NCBI GenBank assembly: GCA_010093515.1
Contig: MU001680.1
Location: 536,440-600,439 of the forward strand
Length of the DNA stretch: 64,000 nt
Source of the DNA: Lineolata rhizophorae
Taxonomy: Eukaryota; Ascomycota; Dothideomycetes; Lineolatales; Lineolataceae
Direction: 5' to 3'
The notes under the pieces were generated by a model, which was given only the letters and a program-made list of their open reading frames with translations, was not told where the DNA came from and ran no database searches. Positions 23,950 through 35,503 of the stretch are shown here, one piece after another. Position 1 is the stretch's first letter. Every line of letters begins with the position of its first letter. A program made the translations under genes and the position numbers.

Positions 23950-25479
23950 TTACTTGGCCACATACGAGGAGAAGATATCGCCCACCTCGGTCAGCGCGTC
24001 CCCGCTCACCAAGTTCCCCTCGCTCACCATGAAGTACGAGTACCTCTCGACGAAGTCTTGCCCGTCCATCCAAGCCATGACCTCCTCGAGGAACTGCGCC
24101 TGCTCCGCCTCCGAGCCGGAGGCGCCGAACTCCGTCACCCACACCGGCAGGCCCGTCAGCTCGTGCGCCTCGGTGACGTGGTTCTTGAAGTACTCCGTGT
24201 TGGACGCGGCGTCGTACCAGTGGATGACGGCGAAGTCGATGGGGCAGTCGGAGCAGGCGTCCATGAAGGAGGCCAGCCAGTCGAGGCCCATGCCGTCGGC
24301 GCCGTTGGTGACGGCCGGCGTGCCGAGCTGCGCCGCGCCCGCGAACGGCGACATGTACTGCCTATAGCCGTCGGCGGCCGCGCTCGGCGCCAGGTTGGCC
24401 TGCTCCTCGTGGTCGGGCTCGTTGAAGGCGAGCAGGCACGACGAGCCCGACTCGAGCGCCGAGTTGGCCGCGTCCTCCCACGCCGACGTGAACTCGTCGC
24501 GCAGCCCCCAGAGCATCGGTACGAACTCGAAGTTCGAGCTCAGGCCGGGGCCCGACGAGGCCCAGTTGTAGGCCCAGCTGATCTCCGAGGAGCCGTCGAA
24601 GGCGCCCGTCAGCGCGACGTCGTTGTAGGCGAGGCCGCGCTTGCCGTTGCCGCTGGAGTAGCCGGCGGTGGAGCTAGGAGCCGCAGAGGACTCCTCCGCG
24701 GTGGGGGAGGCCTCCTTGGTGCTCGACTCGGGAGTAGGCGTGTAGACGGGCGTCGACTCCGCCTCCTCGCTGCTAGTAGTCGTCTCGGGAGCCGGCGTGT
24801 AGGCGGGCGTCGACTCCGCCTCCGCCTCGCTGGTCGGCGCAGGGGCGGACTCGACGACGGCGCTGCTGGAGCTGGAAGACTCCACCGGCGCCGCGGACGA
24901 CTCGGGGGTGCTCGGCGCCGTGTAGCCCGGGAAGGAGTAGCCACCCTCGAAGCTCGGGGAGTAGCCGGTGTTCTCGCCGAAGTCGGCGACGTCGATGGTG
25001 GCGCTCGAGGAGGCGACGACGAGCGGGATGGTGGAGGAAGCGGCCTCGCCCTCGCCCTCGGACTCGACATCGGCGGAGCTGGACGACGGGGAGGCCAGCG
25101 GCGCCTCGGAGCTAGGCGTGAAGGTCACGGTGACCTTGTTGGTCTCGGTGACGGTGACGGTGCCGCCGCACTGGCCCGAGGCGCCGGCGGAGCTGCCCTC
25201 GCCGTTGTCGGCGGCCACGGCTCCCGTCTCGGAGGAGCCGTGCACGGTGTCGGTGATGGTTTGGACCTTGGTCAGAGTCGAGGTGAGGGTCGAGGTCATC
25301 TGCCCGGTGGATACCCCGAGGCCGGTGCCGGTAGCGAAGCCGGAGCCGGTGCCGAACGGACCGGTGCTGTTGCCCATGCCAAACGGCGCGTCGCCGTAGC
25401 CACCGGTCTGGTAAGGGTAGGCCGCCACGGCAGAGGCGAGGGCCAGGAGGCCCATGGGAGTGGTCAAACGAGGAGACAT
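23950..25479 (-). CDS. Secreted GH128 beta-1,3-glucanase (Asl1-like cell-wall protein)
   Basis: A single-exon, 509-residue secreted protein. The start chosen is ATG 25479 (MSPRLTTPMGLLALASAVAAYPY), which gives a clean signal peptide; an in-frame extension to 25587 would bury it. Residues about 20-270 are a Ser/Thr/Pro/Glu-rich, probably O-glycosylated stalk with a near-duplicate ESTPAYTPAPE / ESTPVYTPTPE. A dibasic GKRGLAYND marks the start of the catalytic domain. The domain shows the GH128 motifs: SWAYNWAS, FVPMLWG, CLLAFNEPD (general acid Glu), DFAVIHWYD and VWVTEFGASG (nucleophile Glu), ending SSYVAK. Fission-yeast Asl1 and mushroom GLU1 are family members acting on wall beta-1,3-glucan. 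There is no GPI signal. The expected site is wall or extracellular. Confidence 0.92.
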   Translation of the reverse strand: MSPRLTTPMGLLALASAVAAYPYQTGGYGDAPFGMGNSTGPFGTGSGFATGTGLGVSTGQMTSTLTSTLTKVQTITDTVHGSSETGAVAADNGEGSSAGASGQCGGTVTVTETNKVTVTFTPSSEAPLASPSSSSADVESEGEGEAASSTIPLVVASSSATIDVADFGENTGYSPSFEGGYSFPGYTAPSTPESSAAPVESSSSSSAVVESAPAPTSEAEAESTPAYTPAPETTTSSEEAESTPVYTPTPESSTKEASPTAEESSAAPSSTAGYSSGNGKRGLAYNDVALTGAFDGSSEISWAYNWASSGPGLSSNFEFVPMLWGLRDEFTSAWEDAANSALESGSSCLLAFNEPDHEEQANLAPSAAADGYRQYMSPFAGAAQLGTPAVTNGADGMGLDWLASFMDACSDCPIDFAVIHWYDAASNTEYFKNHVTEAHELTGLPVWVTEFGASGSEAEQAQFLEEVMAWMDGQDFVERYSYFMVSEGNLVSGDALTEVGDIFSSYVAK

Positions 25480-25906
25480 TCCGGCTGCTGTTTTCAAAGG
25501 AATGAAACTCGTGTGTCGATCTGAGAGCGTCGTGAAACTGATGCTAGGTCTTGACAAGTATCGTAGAGATTGACAGAGAGTGCGCAATACGCCTACGATG
25601 CGACCGACGGGATAGCTGATGCTTGGTTTGCTTTTGAAGAGATGACTCTGTTCAATTTGACTCGCAGAGCAGGGAGGGAACAGAAGGAGCGGCTACTCAG
25701 AGCGCGATTGATTCGAAGCCGGCCAGGGCGAATTGCAAAAAAAAGAGTGAGTGTGAAGTGTCTTGCGTGGCAAGAGGGACCCGAATGAAAAGTGAATGGA
25801 ACGAGGCGCGAAAGCGCACTCAGGCAGAAAATATCACAAAAAAGAGTGTGATGTTTTGCAACGCAGCACAACTGGCGGTCGTCGAGTGGTGGTGAGTAGG
25901 AAAAGA

Positions 25907-26051
25907 AGGGGAAGGGGTCCTGCTGGCGAGCGAGGCCACCGATTAGATATAGGAAACAGGCTGAAGAGGGGCTGCAGGGAGCGAGGGTGAGTGCCCTCCC
26001 AGGGCGGCATACCCCCTGGGGGGCCCCCATGAAGGGGCGCCGGGGGAGGGG
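25907..26051. promoter_or_regulatory. cluster of six AGGGG/CCCCT (STRE-like) words upstream of the GH128 gene
   Basis: AGGGG occurs at 25907-25911, 25913-25917, 25967-25971, 26033-26037 and 26047-26051, and CCCCT at 26013-26017, about 430-570 bp upstream of the GH128 start. In yeasts this word is the stress-response element bound by Msn2/4-type C2H2 zinc fingers. The region is G-rich, so some copies are expected by chance. Confidence 0.35.
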
Positions 26052-26574
26052 CAAGGAGGGCCGCCGCCGACGACTGGCTGGATCCGCGTCAGCGCCCCGA
26101 GAATGTTTCTCACGAGGTTGTTTCAGCTGCGCAGCCACGCTGGCGATTGGCCCGGGCGCTGGGCGTGCAGCGGGGCGCGCTCGCGGGCGGACGGACGCCC
26201 AGAAACAAACAGGGACGGGAGAGCGCGCGCGGCTCCCCTGGGCGCCCCCCTGGGCGCCCCTGCGCCGCTGCACGCGCCCCCCTGCCTCCCGGCCCGCCGG
26301 CTGCGGCTCTAGGCCTCTTCCGGCCGCGGGCTGCCAGGTACCCGCCGCCGGCGACTGGCCCGGCGGCTTCGCGGCGCATCCTCGCCCGTCCATCTGCGAC
26401 GCCCGGGCGGCGCCTCGCGCGGAAGCTTGCCGAGTCTGTATGTACACACGCAGCCCAGGCACGCAGGACCGGCATCCGCCTTGCTTTTCGCTGCCCTTTC
26501 GAGCGCCTCAGGGCCCCCGCCGGGCGGACGGTCCGGACTCTTCTGGTCCAGTGCCGCCGGCCGGTGGTTGGGGG

Positions 26575-26590
26575 GCGCGCGCGCGCGCGC
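26575..26590. repeat. (GC)8 alternating dinucleotide tract
   Basis: Eight GC dinucleotides in a row are preceded by a run of G. Alternating GC favours Z-DNA under negative supercoiling; no function is shown here. Confidence 0.85.
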
Positions 26591-29500
26591 CACCATGCCA
26601 TGCCAAACGAGACAAGTTCTGGCCCTCCTCGGCGCAAGCCGTGCGTGTGCTCGGGCGGGATGCAGATCGGCGAGGCGCGCAAGTGGACGGCCGGGCGAGA
26701 CTAGGAGGGCGGGAGCGCGAGAGCCTGCAGGCCGCTGGCTGCTGCTGCATGTGCTCGGGGAGGACGCGAAGCAAGGCATGTGGGGCGGAGCATGGCGAGC
26801 GAGAAAACCGGGACGGGGCTCGACAAGTCTGTCGTCTGCCTGCTACGTGCACGCGCAGGCTGACTTGTCACGACAGACGAAAACGTGTCCGGGCGAATAG
26901 TGAGTTGGGCCGGCGGCTGCATGCGGCGCAGACCAGATGGGAAACGAAACCTGGATCGTCGCTTCCCGCTTCCCAGATTGCGCGCGCTGGACGGACGGGC
27001 CTGGGAGGGGACGCACCGTTTCCCACGCGGCGCGCAACGGCCAAGCCGTCGTCCGTTCTTTTGCTGACGACGCCGGCGTTGTCCCCAGCGTGCGCTCCAA
27101 TGACTTCTACATACACACGTACTTCCGTGCAGTTGTTCCTGCATTCCGAGCCGGGGTGGGAGTGAGACCGGCCTTCTTGTTCCTGACTACGCCCCGGGCG
27201 CCCGAAATACCGCGCAGGAACACCAAGTGGAGCGAGCGAAAAAAGCCTTCTGGCTCCTCCGACCAGCCGCCCTGCCACCCACAGTTGCAGCCTCTCGGCC
27301 TCATCACGCAGAAATTATCCCAGGCCATTTTCAGGCCTTCAATGGCTGGCTGCTGGCTGGCTGGCTGGCGAGAGCACTCCCGCCGTCTGGGCAGACTCCC
27401 TTGGCGGACACGCAATTGGAAAATTCTGAACTCTCCACCCACGCTCACACTGCCCCTATCTGGAGTGGGTGACTCGGCGCAGCGAAGAGGCACGGGTCCG
27501 ACCAGTCAGAAAACCCACGGCTATTTCAATTTTCCTCTTGCGGTCGTGCCCGTTTTTACCGGTAGGGCTTATCGGGCATCAGCGATAAATGCGTGCATGC
27601 TCTCGCAGGGGCATATAAATTAAAAGTCCGGCTCTCCGAGTGAGAAAGGGAGGGCCGAATGCCGGCTTTTTCTCACGCCTTGCAGTAGCCATGTAGCACT
27701 CGAGAAAAGAAAATTCTATCTTTGGGTCCACTCTGGAGAGGGAAGAACAATGGATCGGTCGCCCTTCAGGGACCGACCGGCGTCTTTCTCGGCATCGTCG
27801 TCATCATCATCATCATCCACCAGACCCTTGAATTTCAACAACACATACATGCTCCGTGCCTACACAGCAACCCTTCTCGGTGGCGCCGCCCCCAACACCG
27901 CTGGCCCGGTTCGCGCTACGGAGGTATTGAAGGGCCTGCCGAGCCGCTCCTTGGAGGTTTCGGAGGCGCCGGCCGGAAAAGGGCGAGCGAACCTTGAAAA
28001 GCGCCCCCGGCTCGGCCCCGGGAAGCGCGCCACCGCCCCGAATCAGAGCCACCCACGCTCAATAAATCGCAGGTATGTATCCACATTCCCAGTGCTGGCT
28101 TTGGGCCGGCCACGCGGCCTGGCCCGGCGGGCGACAGCGACGACTCCGTCGGCGCCGGTGCCGACGGTTGGACCGGAGAGATTCGTTCTTTTTTTTTTTG
28201 CGCAGTCCCTCGCCCGCACTTGCATGCGGTAGTACGTACATACATATTCCGTGGTGGGCCGTTCTGCTCCCTAAGCAGATAGACTTTAATGGCATACCCA
28301 CATACTCGCAGCTTGAATTTTTCACTTCCGCGGCTCTCAGTCGTCACTGGCTGCGGCCGAGGTCCTGTTTATTACTGAATGGAGCAGGCTGTGGAGCCCT
28401 GCGAGCCAAAATTATTTCTGCATCAGTACAATGTGAGTTGCCGTGCACCTGGGGTCGGGTTGTCAATTGAACTTGCCAGTGCCAACTCAGACAAGAAATT
28501 TCATTCCAACTTATGACTTGAAATAACATTTTGGCATGTTCAAAAGCAGTTCAAACCTTTTCACATGTTATTCTATCAATTCGCCATTCTAGTCATAATG
28601 CCAAGTTCTAAGTTAATTTGCACCGGCAATCCCTAAGTATTGCACCCAACTTTTTTTTTTAGCACAGCTTAGAGAGCATTGAGTGCGCACAAAAACTCCG
28701 GACCTACATCATCTCCTCCCGTATCCCACACTCCCCTAGGACTCTTTTTGTTTGCCTCTAGCTTGATCGGATCTACGCATCGCGTGCACTCCCGTTACTC
28801 CTAACCTCGTGCTCAACAGCCGCACCGGTCCAACGCCGTGCAACGCGCGCACTTACCGTTGTACAACGGCAGCCCGGACCAACGGTGCTGAGCAGAGGAC
28901 TCAGCCGCACTCATTATTCCCACACCGGACTTCCGATAATAGCCACATCAAGCACGCACAAGCCGCAGTAGAACCTACTGTCGATTCAGATGAGCAAATG
29001 AACCGTTCGTTCGCTCCTTCATCCCTACGTTCTCCATTCGCTCTCTGTTCGAACCGCGCCCCGCTCCCCCCGCCCGACCTAATTATATCCGCACATGGAC
29101 ATTCCAGAAATCCGCAGTCACGCGTCCGAGACGTCCACGGACGCCAACATTGCCCGTGCTATATACCCAGGTATGTATCTCATCGCCACACGGGCCGCGG
29201 GGCGCGGACACGGACGCGGACGTGGAAGCGGACGCGCCTTGTCCACGTGGACGACGCAAACCCTGACGATAACAACTCGTCCTGCTCCACAAGTGCCCGT
29301 ACTGTAACAAACACCCCGTGCCGCATACCACACAGCGCTCTAGGTACCTACGGGCACACGAGCAATCAATCACTCCCCGTCCGCATCACCCCAGACGACC
29401 CAGCTCTCCCCGAGTCCACGAGCCACTTCCTGCCCACGCCCACTCCCTCCAGCCCAGTCACCCACTTCAACCGGACATTTGGTTTTCCGTCCGTGAGTCG

Positions 29501-29916
29501 CCAGCCGAACCAAAACACCTCGAGAACGCCGGTCGCCGTCCTTATAAGAGAGCCGAGTGTCCTTTGGGCCCCCTTGCCTCCATAGAACAACGTCGTCATT
29601 CCTCCCCGCCATCCTGGCCGCCTCCTTGCCTGCCGTACAAGTACATAGCAATATCCGGCACCGCAACAGCCAAGCACGCCGAATAAATCACACGACGTGA
29701 ATGCGCGCTCCCATGCCACGCGCAGGCAGAAGAAAAACAAACAAGATTCCAGAAAAACGACGGCGGGAAGAAACAAACAAATAGAAATTGCAGCACGCGA
29801 GAGACATGGATATCCGCATCGCCGAAGCGGAAACGGAAACGCGTCTACCGCCTGCTCCTGCCCCAAACAAGCAGCCTGAGAAACCCAGCCTTACCGTGGT
29901 ACTGGAAATGGGCATG

Positions 29917-29926
29917 TACCTAGGTA
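29917..29926. repeat. TACCTAGGTA palindrome
   Basis: A perfect 10-bp palindrome in the GH128/Cullin-3 spacer. The same word recurs at 58607-58616 and 58904-58913, and the related TAGGTACCTA palindrome is at 29341-29350. Confidence 0.8.
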
Positions 29927-30742
29927 GACACCCAGTGAACGGCCGAGGGCCACTCACCACGCTGCCAAGCCGCCGGAAGTATTAAACTCCGTTCACCCAA
30001 ATCACCTCACTAGGCCTTTCGTTTTCATCCATAGCAATCGTGGAAATATGCATTTTGCAGTGTCCCTCTTGCTTGCCCATCGCGACCGCGCATCTCGTCA
30101 GTCGGCCCTAGACAAGCTTTCAAGAAAGCGGAAATTGGCAAACAAGACGGACAAATAACGCAAGACAATTTGCGGAGACAAAGCGCTTGCAGGCTTCCTA
30201 TGCCAGCCTAGCTACATCAAAGAAAACACGGAATCAACCTTTGTAGTTACGTACCTGACAAGTTGTTGGGAGCAAGCAAAGCAAGCATGATAAGCACAAC
30301 ATGACCAGGTCGGAGAAAAACACAAACGCCGCCTCATGCCGCTTTTGTGCACTCGACAAAACACCAAAGGGCTGTGAAAACAGTAATACCATACAGGCAC
30401 GCAAACCGTAAACGCACAACCCATATGCCCGAAAGCCGCCACACATGTAGAGCCAAAAGAAAACAGCCATTTCAGAATGTCGCACATGATCCATTTCCTT
30501 CTGGTCCCCTCGTGTCCATTCACATTCCCCCACGCACCCATACGACGAATCGGAAGAGAACCCCGGCAAGAGAACCGTATGATGGATTCCATGCAGGAGA
30601 CTCTGGAACCTATGAATTGCTACGGAAAGTCGGGCAATCGTGGTCGCACGGGAACTCGTATTCGTCCATCGCCCGCAGTAATAGCTACCGAGACATTAAC
30701 CTATTCCCACGAGACTGCGAGCGACGCATTTCGAGAAGAAGC

Positions 30743-33698
30743 TTACGCAAGATAGCGGTAAGAGGGCGGAGTAGCCTCTTCGATGCGCTCGAGATACTCG
30801 CGCTCGATCAAACTCTCGATGCGCTTCTTTATCATGTTAACGTCGGGCGTGAACTGCGCCTTGAGCTGGCCGATGGTCTCGCCCACGAGCTGCGAGTGTG
30901 AGAGCTCCTTGCGTTGCCTGTTGCGTGGTGATGAATTCGTCAGCTTTTACCTGTTCGTCGCTGAACGGAAGGATAAGAGAGTGAAGTGAAAAGCATACTT
31001 CATGATCCGCACAATTGCCGCCTCCATGGCAAATCCTCTACTGTCTTTAAGCTTCTTTTCTGTCTCCCGTCTCTCTCTCTCTCCTTCAACGGTGTTGCCC
31101 GTCGAACTACTTCCACCCGCCACGACCACGACCTTAACCTTCATAAAGTTACTCTGAAACCCCTCATTGAACCTGAAAACGTCCGTCGGTTTGACATCCT
31201 TGGAATGGGGTTCCTTGATTAAGATGCGTGTCTTGGGCACCAGCGACAGCGACTGCAAGTTGCGAATAAGATCGTCACTAGGGATGTTGGTGCGCGCCTG
31301 GATGTCTTCGTAGGCCAGGCGTTCGCCCGATGGTACGCTGTTGAACAGCAACAAGATGAGCATGCCATATGTGGAGACATTGAGCTCATGCTTCTTCTCC
31401 TTAGTCGCGCCGCCTCCAGCTGGCACCTTGGAGAAGGTAGCCCGCAGGTCCGCCGTGCCCATGTTGGCTAGCCAGGTTAGTTTCCGCCCGGAGTGCTTGC
31501 TGCTGTAAAAGGCCTCAAACCCACGGCGGACTTTGTCGATCTCGGGCGGGAAAATGCAATGCTTTGAGCGTCCACTAGTAGTGCCATTCTCATCCTCAAG
31601 CGCCGCCCACGACTCGATGGCGTCTAGTGGCCACGTCATGTTGGTGAGAACATTGATATTCAGATCCACGCGCTTGGGGTCTGGGTCACCAAGGCTCGCC
31701 ACGTGCCGCTTGAAATCCGTCGTGAGCTCCTCGGAGATGGTCATGTCCCTGAACATCGCTTCGAGTTTGCCTGTAAAGTTGTTGCCTAGCTCGATCTTCA
31801 TGCGGCGGATGAACTCTCGCTCCGTGTCGCTGCTGAGCGACTTGTTCATGAGCAGCCGCTTGGACAGATGTTTCTTGTAATAGCGCTCAAACATGTCCTT
31901 GTCGGACACGTAACGCAGAAGGACAATCGCCTTGGCGAGCATGGTGTCAACCTCGGCTTCCGTCTTGCCTTTGAGGCCTTTCTTCATATTATCGTCGATG
32001 AAGAGAGAAATGTATTCCGAGGATCGCGGGAAGGAATTTATGAACTCGGCGAAGCTCTTGGTGAGCGCCGTTTGCATGAACTGATCCGAAGCGAGCGAGA
32101 CACGGTGGATGCGGTCGAACTTATCCTTGAGAGCTAGAATCTCCTCGACCCACTTAATCGCGGCCATAGTCTGGACATTGGCGGGTCGCTCCTTGGCGGC
32201 TCTCCCCTTTCCCTTCTCGTTTTCTTCTCCGCCACCTTCTGAGGGTCCAGCCGTGGTGGGTTGAGACACTGGTACCGTCGCGTTGTTGATTTCCGTTCCG
32301 AGCTCGATAATACGCTTTTGAATCGCCACTACCAAGGGCTTCTTGTTCTCGTCCACGCGCGCATTCAGCTCGTACACCAGTCCTAACTCCTCCAGTTGCT
32401 CATTGTCGATCATGAACCGTACGCCGCTCGGCATATCAATGACATCTTGAATTCTGCCCATAATCACCTTGTCCTCTACCACGCTTATAATCTTCGACGT
32501 TGTATTCTCGGCCAAGCTTGCCCGGCACCTATCGACCTCCTCACGTAACCGGCGCTGCGCGTATCGGCAGTAGCCGCCTGCATCCGCATCTCGCAACACG
32601 CGGTCCGCCTCGGTAGCGTAAAAGTCTGCGCTTGAATCTAGAAAGAGTCGCTCAAAACTAGTGTCATACAGGGACGATTCCGGTACCACGTCCTGCGGCA
32701 GTCTGGTGGATGGGTCGTGTAGAGCCTCGAGCATATAGACGCAGGATTTCAGCAAGTGCTTGTCTATCATGTCGCCGTCGCGTTCCATTTGTATTTGGTC
32801 CAGCAGGACAGTATTTAGGAGGTCCAGCACAGTCATTTGGCCGACGTCGGGGGGACCCGCGTTTTGGGCAAGGACTCCGAGGTCGGCGAACAGGATGCAG
32901 TCGCGGAAGAGGCTCATGGCGGCGTAATAGACAGGCACTTGGTTGTGATCGCGGCAGTATACGCGGTCCTATGATCGTAAGATAGTTAGCATAGCGCTGC
33001 GGACAGCTTGCCGGAAGCCAGTCAGATCACGTACCATGTACATTAATACATCTGCTTCCATGTTCATGCAAAGCTGGTGATCTGCCCACTCATCCCTAAG
33101 CGCCTTCAAGAATTTTTCCCCAGCCGCGCGAGCGGCCATGGCCGTGCTAGCGCCCACATCCGCTTGGTTTCGCGTGGTCAGACAGCCGCTGGTCGTTTCG
33201 CGTATCCTTTGCATGACATCTTCGGACAGCCACTGCCGCTCGTGGGCCAAGACGCGCGTGTACAAGACCTCGCCTTTAAGCTTCAAGACGAGTTTGTATG
33301 CATGACGATAAAGCGCTTCATAGGAAAGAGTTGAAGCCCTCTTCTTTTTTATTTCGCGGAAAGAAGCCTCAAGTGTCTTCCAGGACTGGTCGAAATCGAC
33401 GTCTTCGTTATGGATCTGGAGAAAGGTCTATTAGTATAGTATGGTCCTTTCTCTGAAGGTGCCAAACACGCGCGGCTTTATCTCGTGGAGGCACGGCAAA
33501 TGCAGCACGGGCTCATCTGTTCAGGTTGGAACGGCTGTAACGAAGTGTCTATTAACACATCGTCAAGCCTGATTCGCGTGTGCTTGCCCCTAGATGGCTT
33601 CCTCCCAAGAAGAGAACCAAAAAGCGAAGAGGTGCAGCAGGCGTCAGACTTACCCTCCGCGGCGTGCGGACCTTGATGTTCCTTCTCCCAGTCAGCAT
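30743..33698 (-). CDS. CUL3: Cullin-3, scaffold of BTB-type ubiquitin ligases
   Basis: Cullin-3 is the scaffold of CRL3 E3 ligases: its N-half binds BTB adaptors and its C-half binds Rbx1 and is neddylated. Four exons (33698-33654, 33415-33035, 32968-30999, 30917-30743) give 856 residues. The 45-nt first exon encodes MLTGRRNIKVRTPRR, joining to IHNEDVDFDQSWKTLEASF and SYEALYRHAYKLVLKLKGEVLY, the Cul3-specific N-terminus. Further marks are SSEYISLFIDDNMKKGLK, DKDMFERYYKKHLSKRLL, the cullin-homology region (LTWLANMGTADLRA, STYGMLILLLFNSV) and the C-terminal winged helix with the neddylation context NMIKKRIESLIEREYLER, ending SYRYLA. An 18-residue charged insert (EGGGEENEKGKGRAAKER) sits mid-protein. 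It is divergent from ZIM17. Confidence 0.96.
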
Positions 33699-34352
33699 GT
33701 TAGCTTGCGCGTGCCTCGACTGCCGGCGCTCCGCGAGCAGACCAGGTTCTGTTGCTTTGGTTTGCCGCAGCCTTTTTGTGGGAGTGGATAGAAGCAGGGT
33801 GGCGCAAGTAGCCAAGGTGCTGGGGCCAGAGGGCGCGTCGTGAGAGAGAGCCGGGTAGATTGGAAGTTTCAAAGAAGGAGAGAAGAAGGCGACCCCCACA
33901 AGCGGGAAGTGGATATGGCGGGGGAATGAGAGCTCGGGCTCGCTCGCTTAGTTTGCCGCAAACGTCTAGGTCGAGGGCAAAAAGCCCTATTTAAGAAGGC
34001 GGTACCATGAAAATATAACGTCGAGCAGGCCTTTTCCTGCCTGTTCCAAAGAATTTCACGCAATAAAAATGTACTTTGGGTTGTTTCTTGTGGAAAGAGC
34101 GACCCATGAGCCAGGGACACAGACTCGGCGGCAGCTCTTCCGAGACACTGGGGCCCCGGTCCGTGCGTACGTGCCTAGCTGCCTGCAGGCCTCATGGTCT
34201 TGGCGATGACCGAAGCGGCTCAAAATTTCACGCCCGTCACTTCGCAGTTCGACTCTATCTTAGCACCACGCTTGCAACTTGGGAGCACCAATCCTCGACC
34301 CTAGTCTTGCGCGCAATCCGTATCTCAGTTCGAAGAGAGCACCGGTTTCATA
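33699..34352. promoter_or_regulatory. divergent promoter region of CUL3 and ZIM17
   Basis: 654 bp between the two start codons. It must carry both promoters and the 5' leaders. No clear factor site or other gene is seen. Confidence 0.5.
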
Positions 34353-35147
34353 ATGCGTGCCTCCCGCCGTCTCGTCTCACAGCTCGCGACAGCCTCTTCG
34401 CAACGACCGCTCGCATCTTCGTCTCCCGGGACACCGTCATCATCAGCACTCCCCAAGCTGCGATCGCGCCCACAAGTCAACCTCCGACCCATCATCTCTG
34501 CTCTCCGCCCCCAACGCGCCGCCTTCACGAGCACCCCCTCCCACCTTCACGAGCACCACTCTCCCTCGGACCCTCAGTCCTCCCGGCCCCTAACCACCGG
34601 CGGCGACGGCCGCGCTCCCTCCTCCCAGGAGCCGCTCCCCGAAGACGTTCCTTCCTACCAACTCACCTTCACCTGCAAGAAGTGCGCCACGCGCTCCTCG
34701 CACCGCATCACCAAGCAAGGCTACCACGGCGGCACCGTCCTGATCTCGTGCCCCGGCTGCAAGGCCCGGCATCTCATTTCGGACCATCTTAAGATCTTCT
34801 CCGACCGGCCCGTCACGGTCGAGACCATCCTGGCCGCGCGCGGCGAGATGGTGACGAGGGGCGTGGCGCAGCCGAAGGTGGTGGCGGGAGAGGGCGTGCG
34901 GGAGGCGCCGGCGCAAGAGGGGACCGCCGCGCGGACACCCGAGCCGACGAGCATCCCGGATGGGGATATCGAGTTTTGGGGAGAGCCGGATAGGCCGCAT
35001 ACGCGGGAGCCTCCCTTGGCGTCTCAGGGTAAGGGGGGCACGCACCATGAGAATCCAGGCTACAATACGTATACGGACGAGCACGGTGGGCGGAGTCAGG
35101 AGGCGAGGAATGCGGAAGAAGAAAAGAGGCGAGCCGGACAACAGTGA
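34353..35147 (+). CDS. ZIM17: Mitochondrial DNL-type zinc-finger protein Zim17/Tim15 (Hep1)
   Basis: This is a matrix chaperone that keeps mitochondrial Hsp70 soluble and supports protein import. It is intronless, 264 residues. The Arg/Ser-rich, acid-free N-terminus ([18 protein letters not shown]) is a typical presequence. The zf-DNL domain spans about residues 100-165. Its zinc cysteines are C108 and C111 (CKKC) and C133 and C136 (CPGC), with the family words [29 protein letters not shown] and the invariant [12 protein letters not shown]. The C-terminal tail of about 90 residues (to RRAGQQ) is longer than in yeast (174 residues in all), hydrophilic and probably disordered. It converges on UTP20. 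Confidence 0.95.
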   Translation: MRASRRLVSQLATASSQRPLASSSPGTPSSSALPKLRSRPQVNLRPIISALRPQRAAFTSTPSHLHEHHSPSDPQSSRPLTTGGDGRAPSSQEPLPEDVPSYQLTFTCKKCATRSSHRITKQGYHGGTVLISCPGCKARHLISDHLKIFSDRPVTVETILAARGEMVTRGVAQPKVVAGEGVREAPAQEGTAARTPEPTSIPDGDIEFWGEPDRPHTREPPLASQGKGGTHHENPGYNTYTDEHGGRSQEARNAEEEKRRAGQQ

Positions 35148-35503
35148 GGGATTTTAAACGGAAGTTATCTAGTCATGACGCCGGCGTGAGATACTCTAGA
35201 AGGCTGGCATGTCGGTTTTTACACTACGGGATTCGAGCTTGTATTATATGGGATTTTGAGACGATCCGTCTCATTAAACGGAAAGCTGATAGGTATGATT
35301 GCAGGAAATACTCCTGTATGTAATGCATTACTCTGTTCTGAAGAGGCTGTACAATAGAAACATTAAACAACATGGTATAAAATTACGGGCTATACACCTT
35401 AATTCCCAACAGTTTTGAACGGCCAGGACATGCAGCAATAATGGACTAGTGAAACCTTAACACCATTATACTTATGGCTTAGCCCAACATCTCTCTGCAC
35501 TCT
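35148..35503. other. convergent intergenic region (ZIM17 / UTP20 3' ends)
   Basis: 356 bp of AT-rich DNA between convergent stop codons. No other feature is seen. Confidence 0.6.

Larger units (their letters stand above)
25480..30742. other. 5.3-kb GC-rich spacer upstream of the GH128 gene
   Basis: It lies between the GH128 start and the Cullin-3 stop. From 25.9 to 28.2 kb it is strongly GC-rich, with overlapping spurious frames on all strands. From about 28.7 to 29.7 kb the plus strand is markedly C-rich and G-poor, as in many fungal 5' leaders, but no frame looks like a protein. It contains AGGGG words (25907-26051), a (GC)8 tract (26575-26590), GGCT repeats (about 27341-27371), an ATC-rich tract near 27794-27817, poly-T runs near 28190 and 28652, and TACCTAGGTA-type palindromes (29341-29350, 29917-29926). 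No gene is supported. Confidence 0.5.

Noticed and set aside
24058-25524. 488-codon plus-strand frame opposite the GH128 gene
   Set aside because: Arg/Gly/Val-rich mirror of a GC-rich coding strand; no family likeness, while the minus strand has a clear signal peptide and GH128 motifs.
26011-26030. GGGGGCCCCC palindrome near the AGGGG cluster
   Set aside because: Expected in a run of alternating G and C blocks; no partner copy or other reason to treat it as a site.
25987-27165. 392-codon plus-strand frame in the GC-rich spacer
   Set aside because: Composition follows GC content (Arg/Ala/Pro/Gly), overlapping frames exist on both strands, and no domain or conserved motif is visible.
28809-29585. 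258-codon plus-strand frame in the C-rich block
   Set aside because: Begins at GTG, is Pro/Thr/Arg-rich low complexity and lacks any conserved pattern; kept only as a possible non-coding transcript region.
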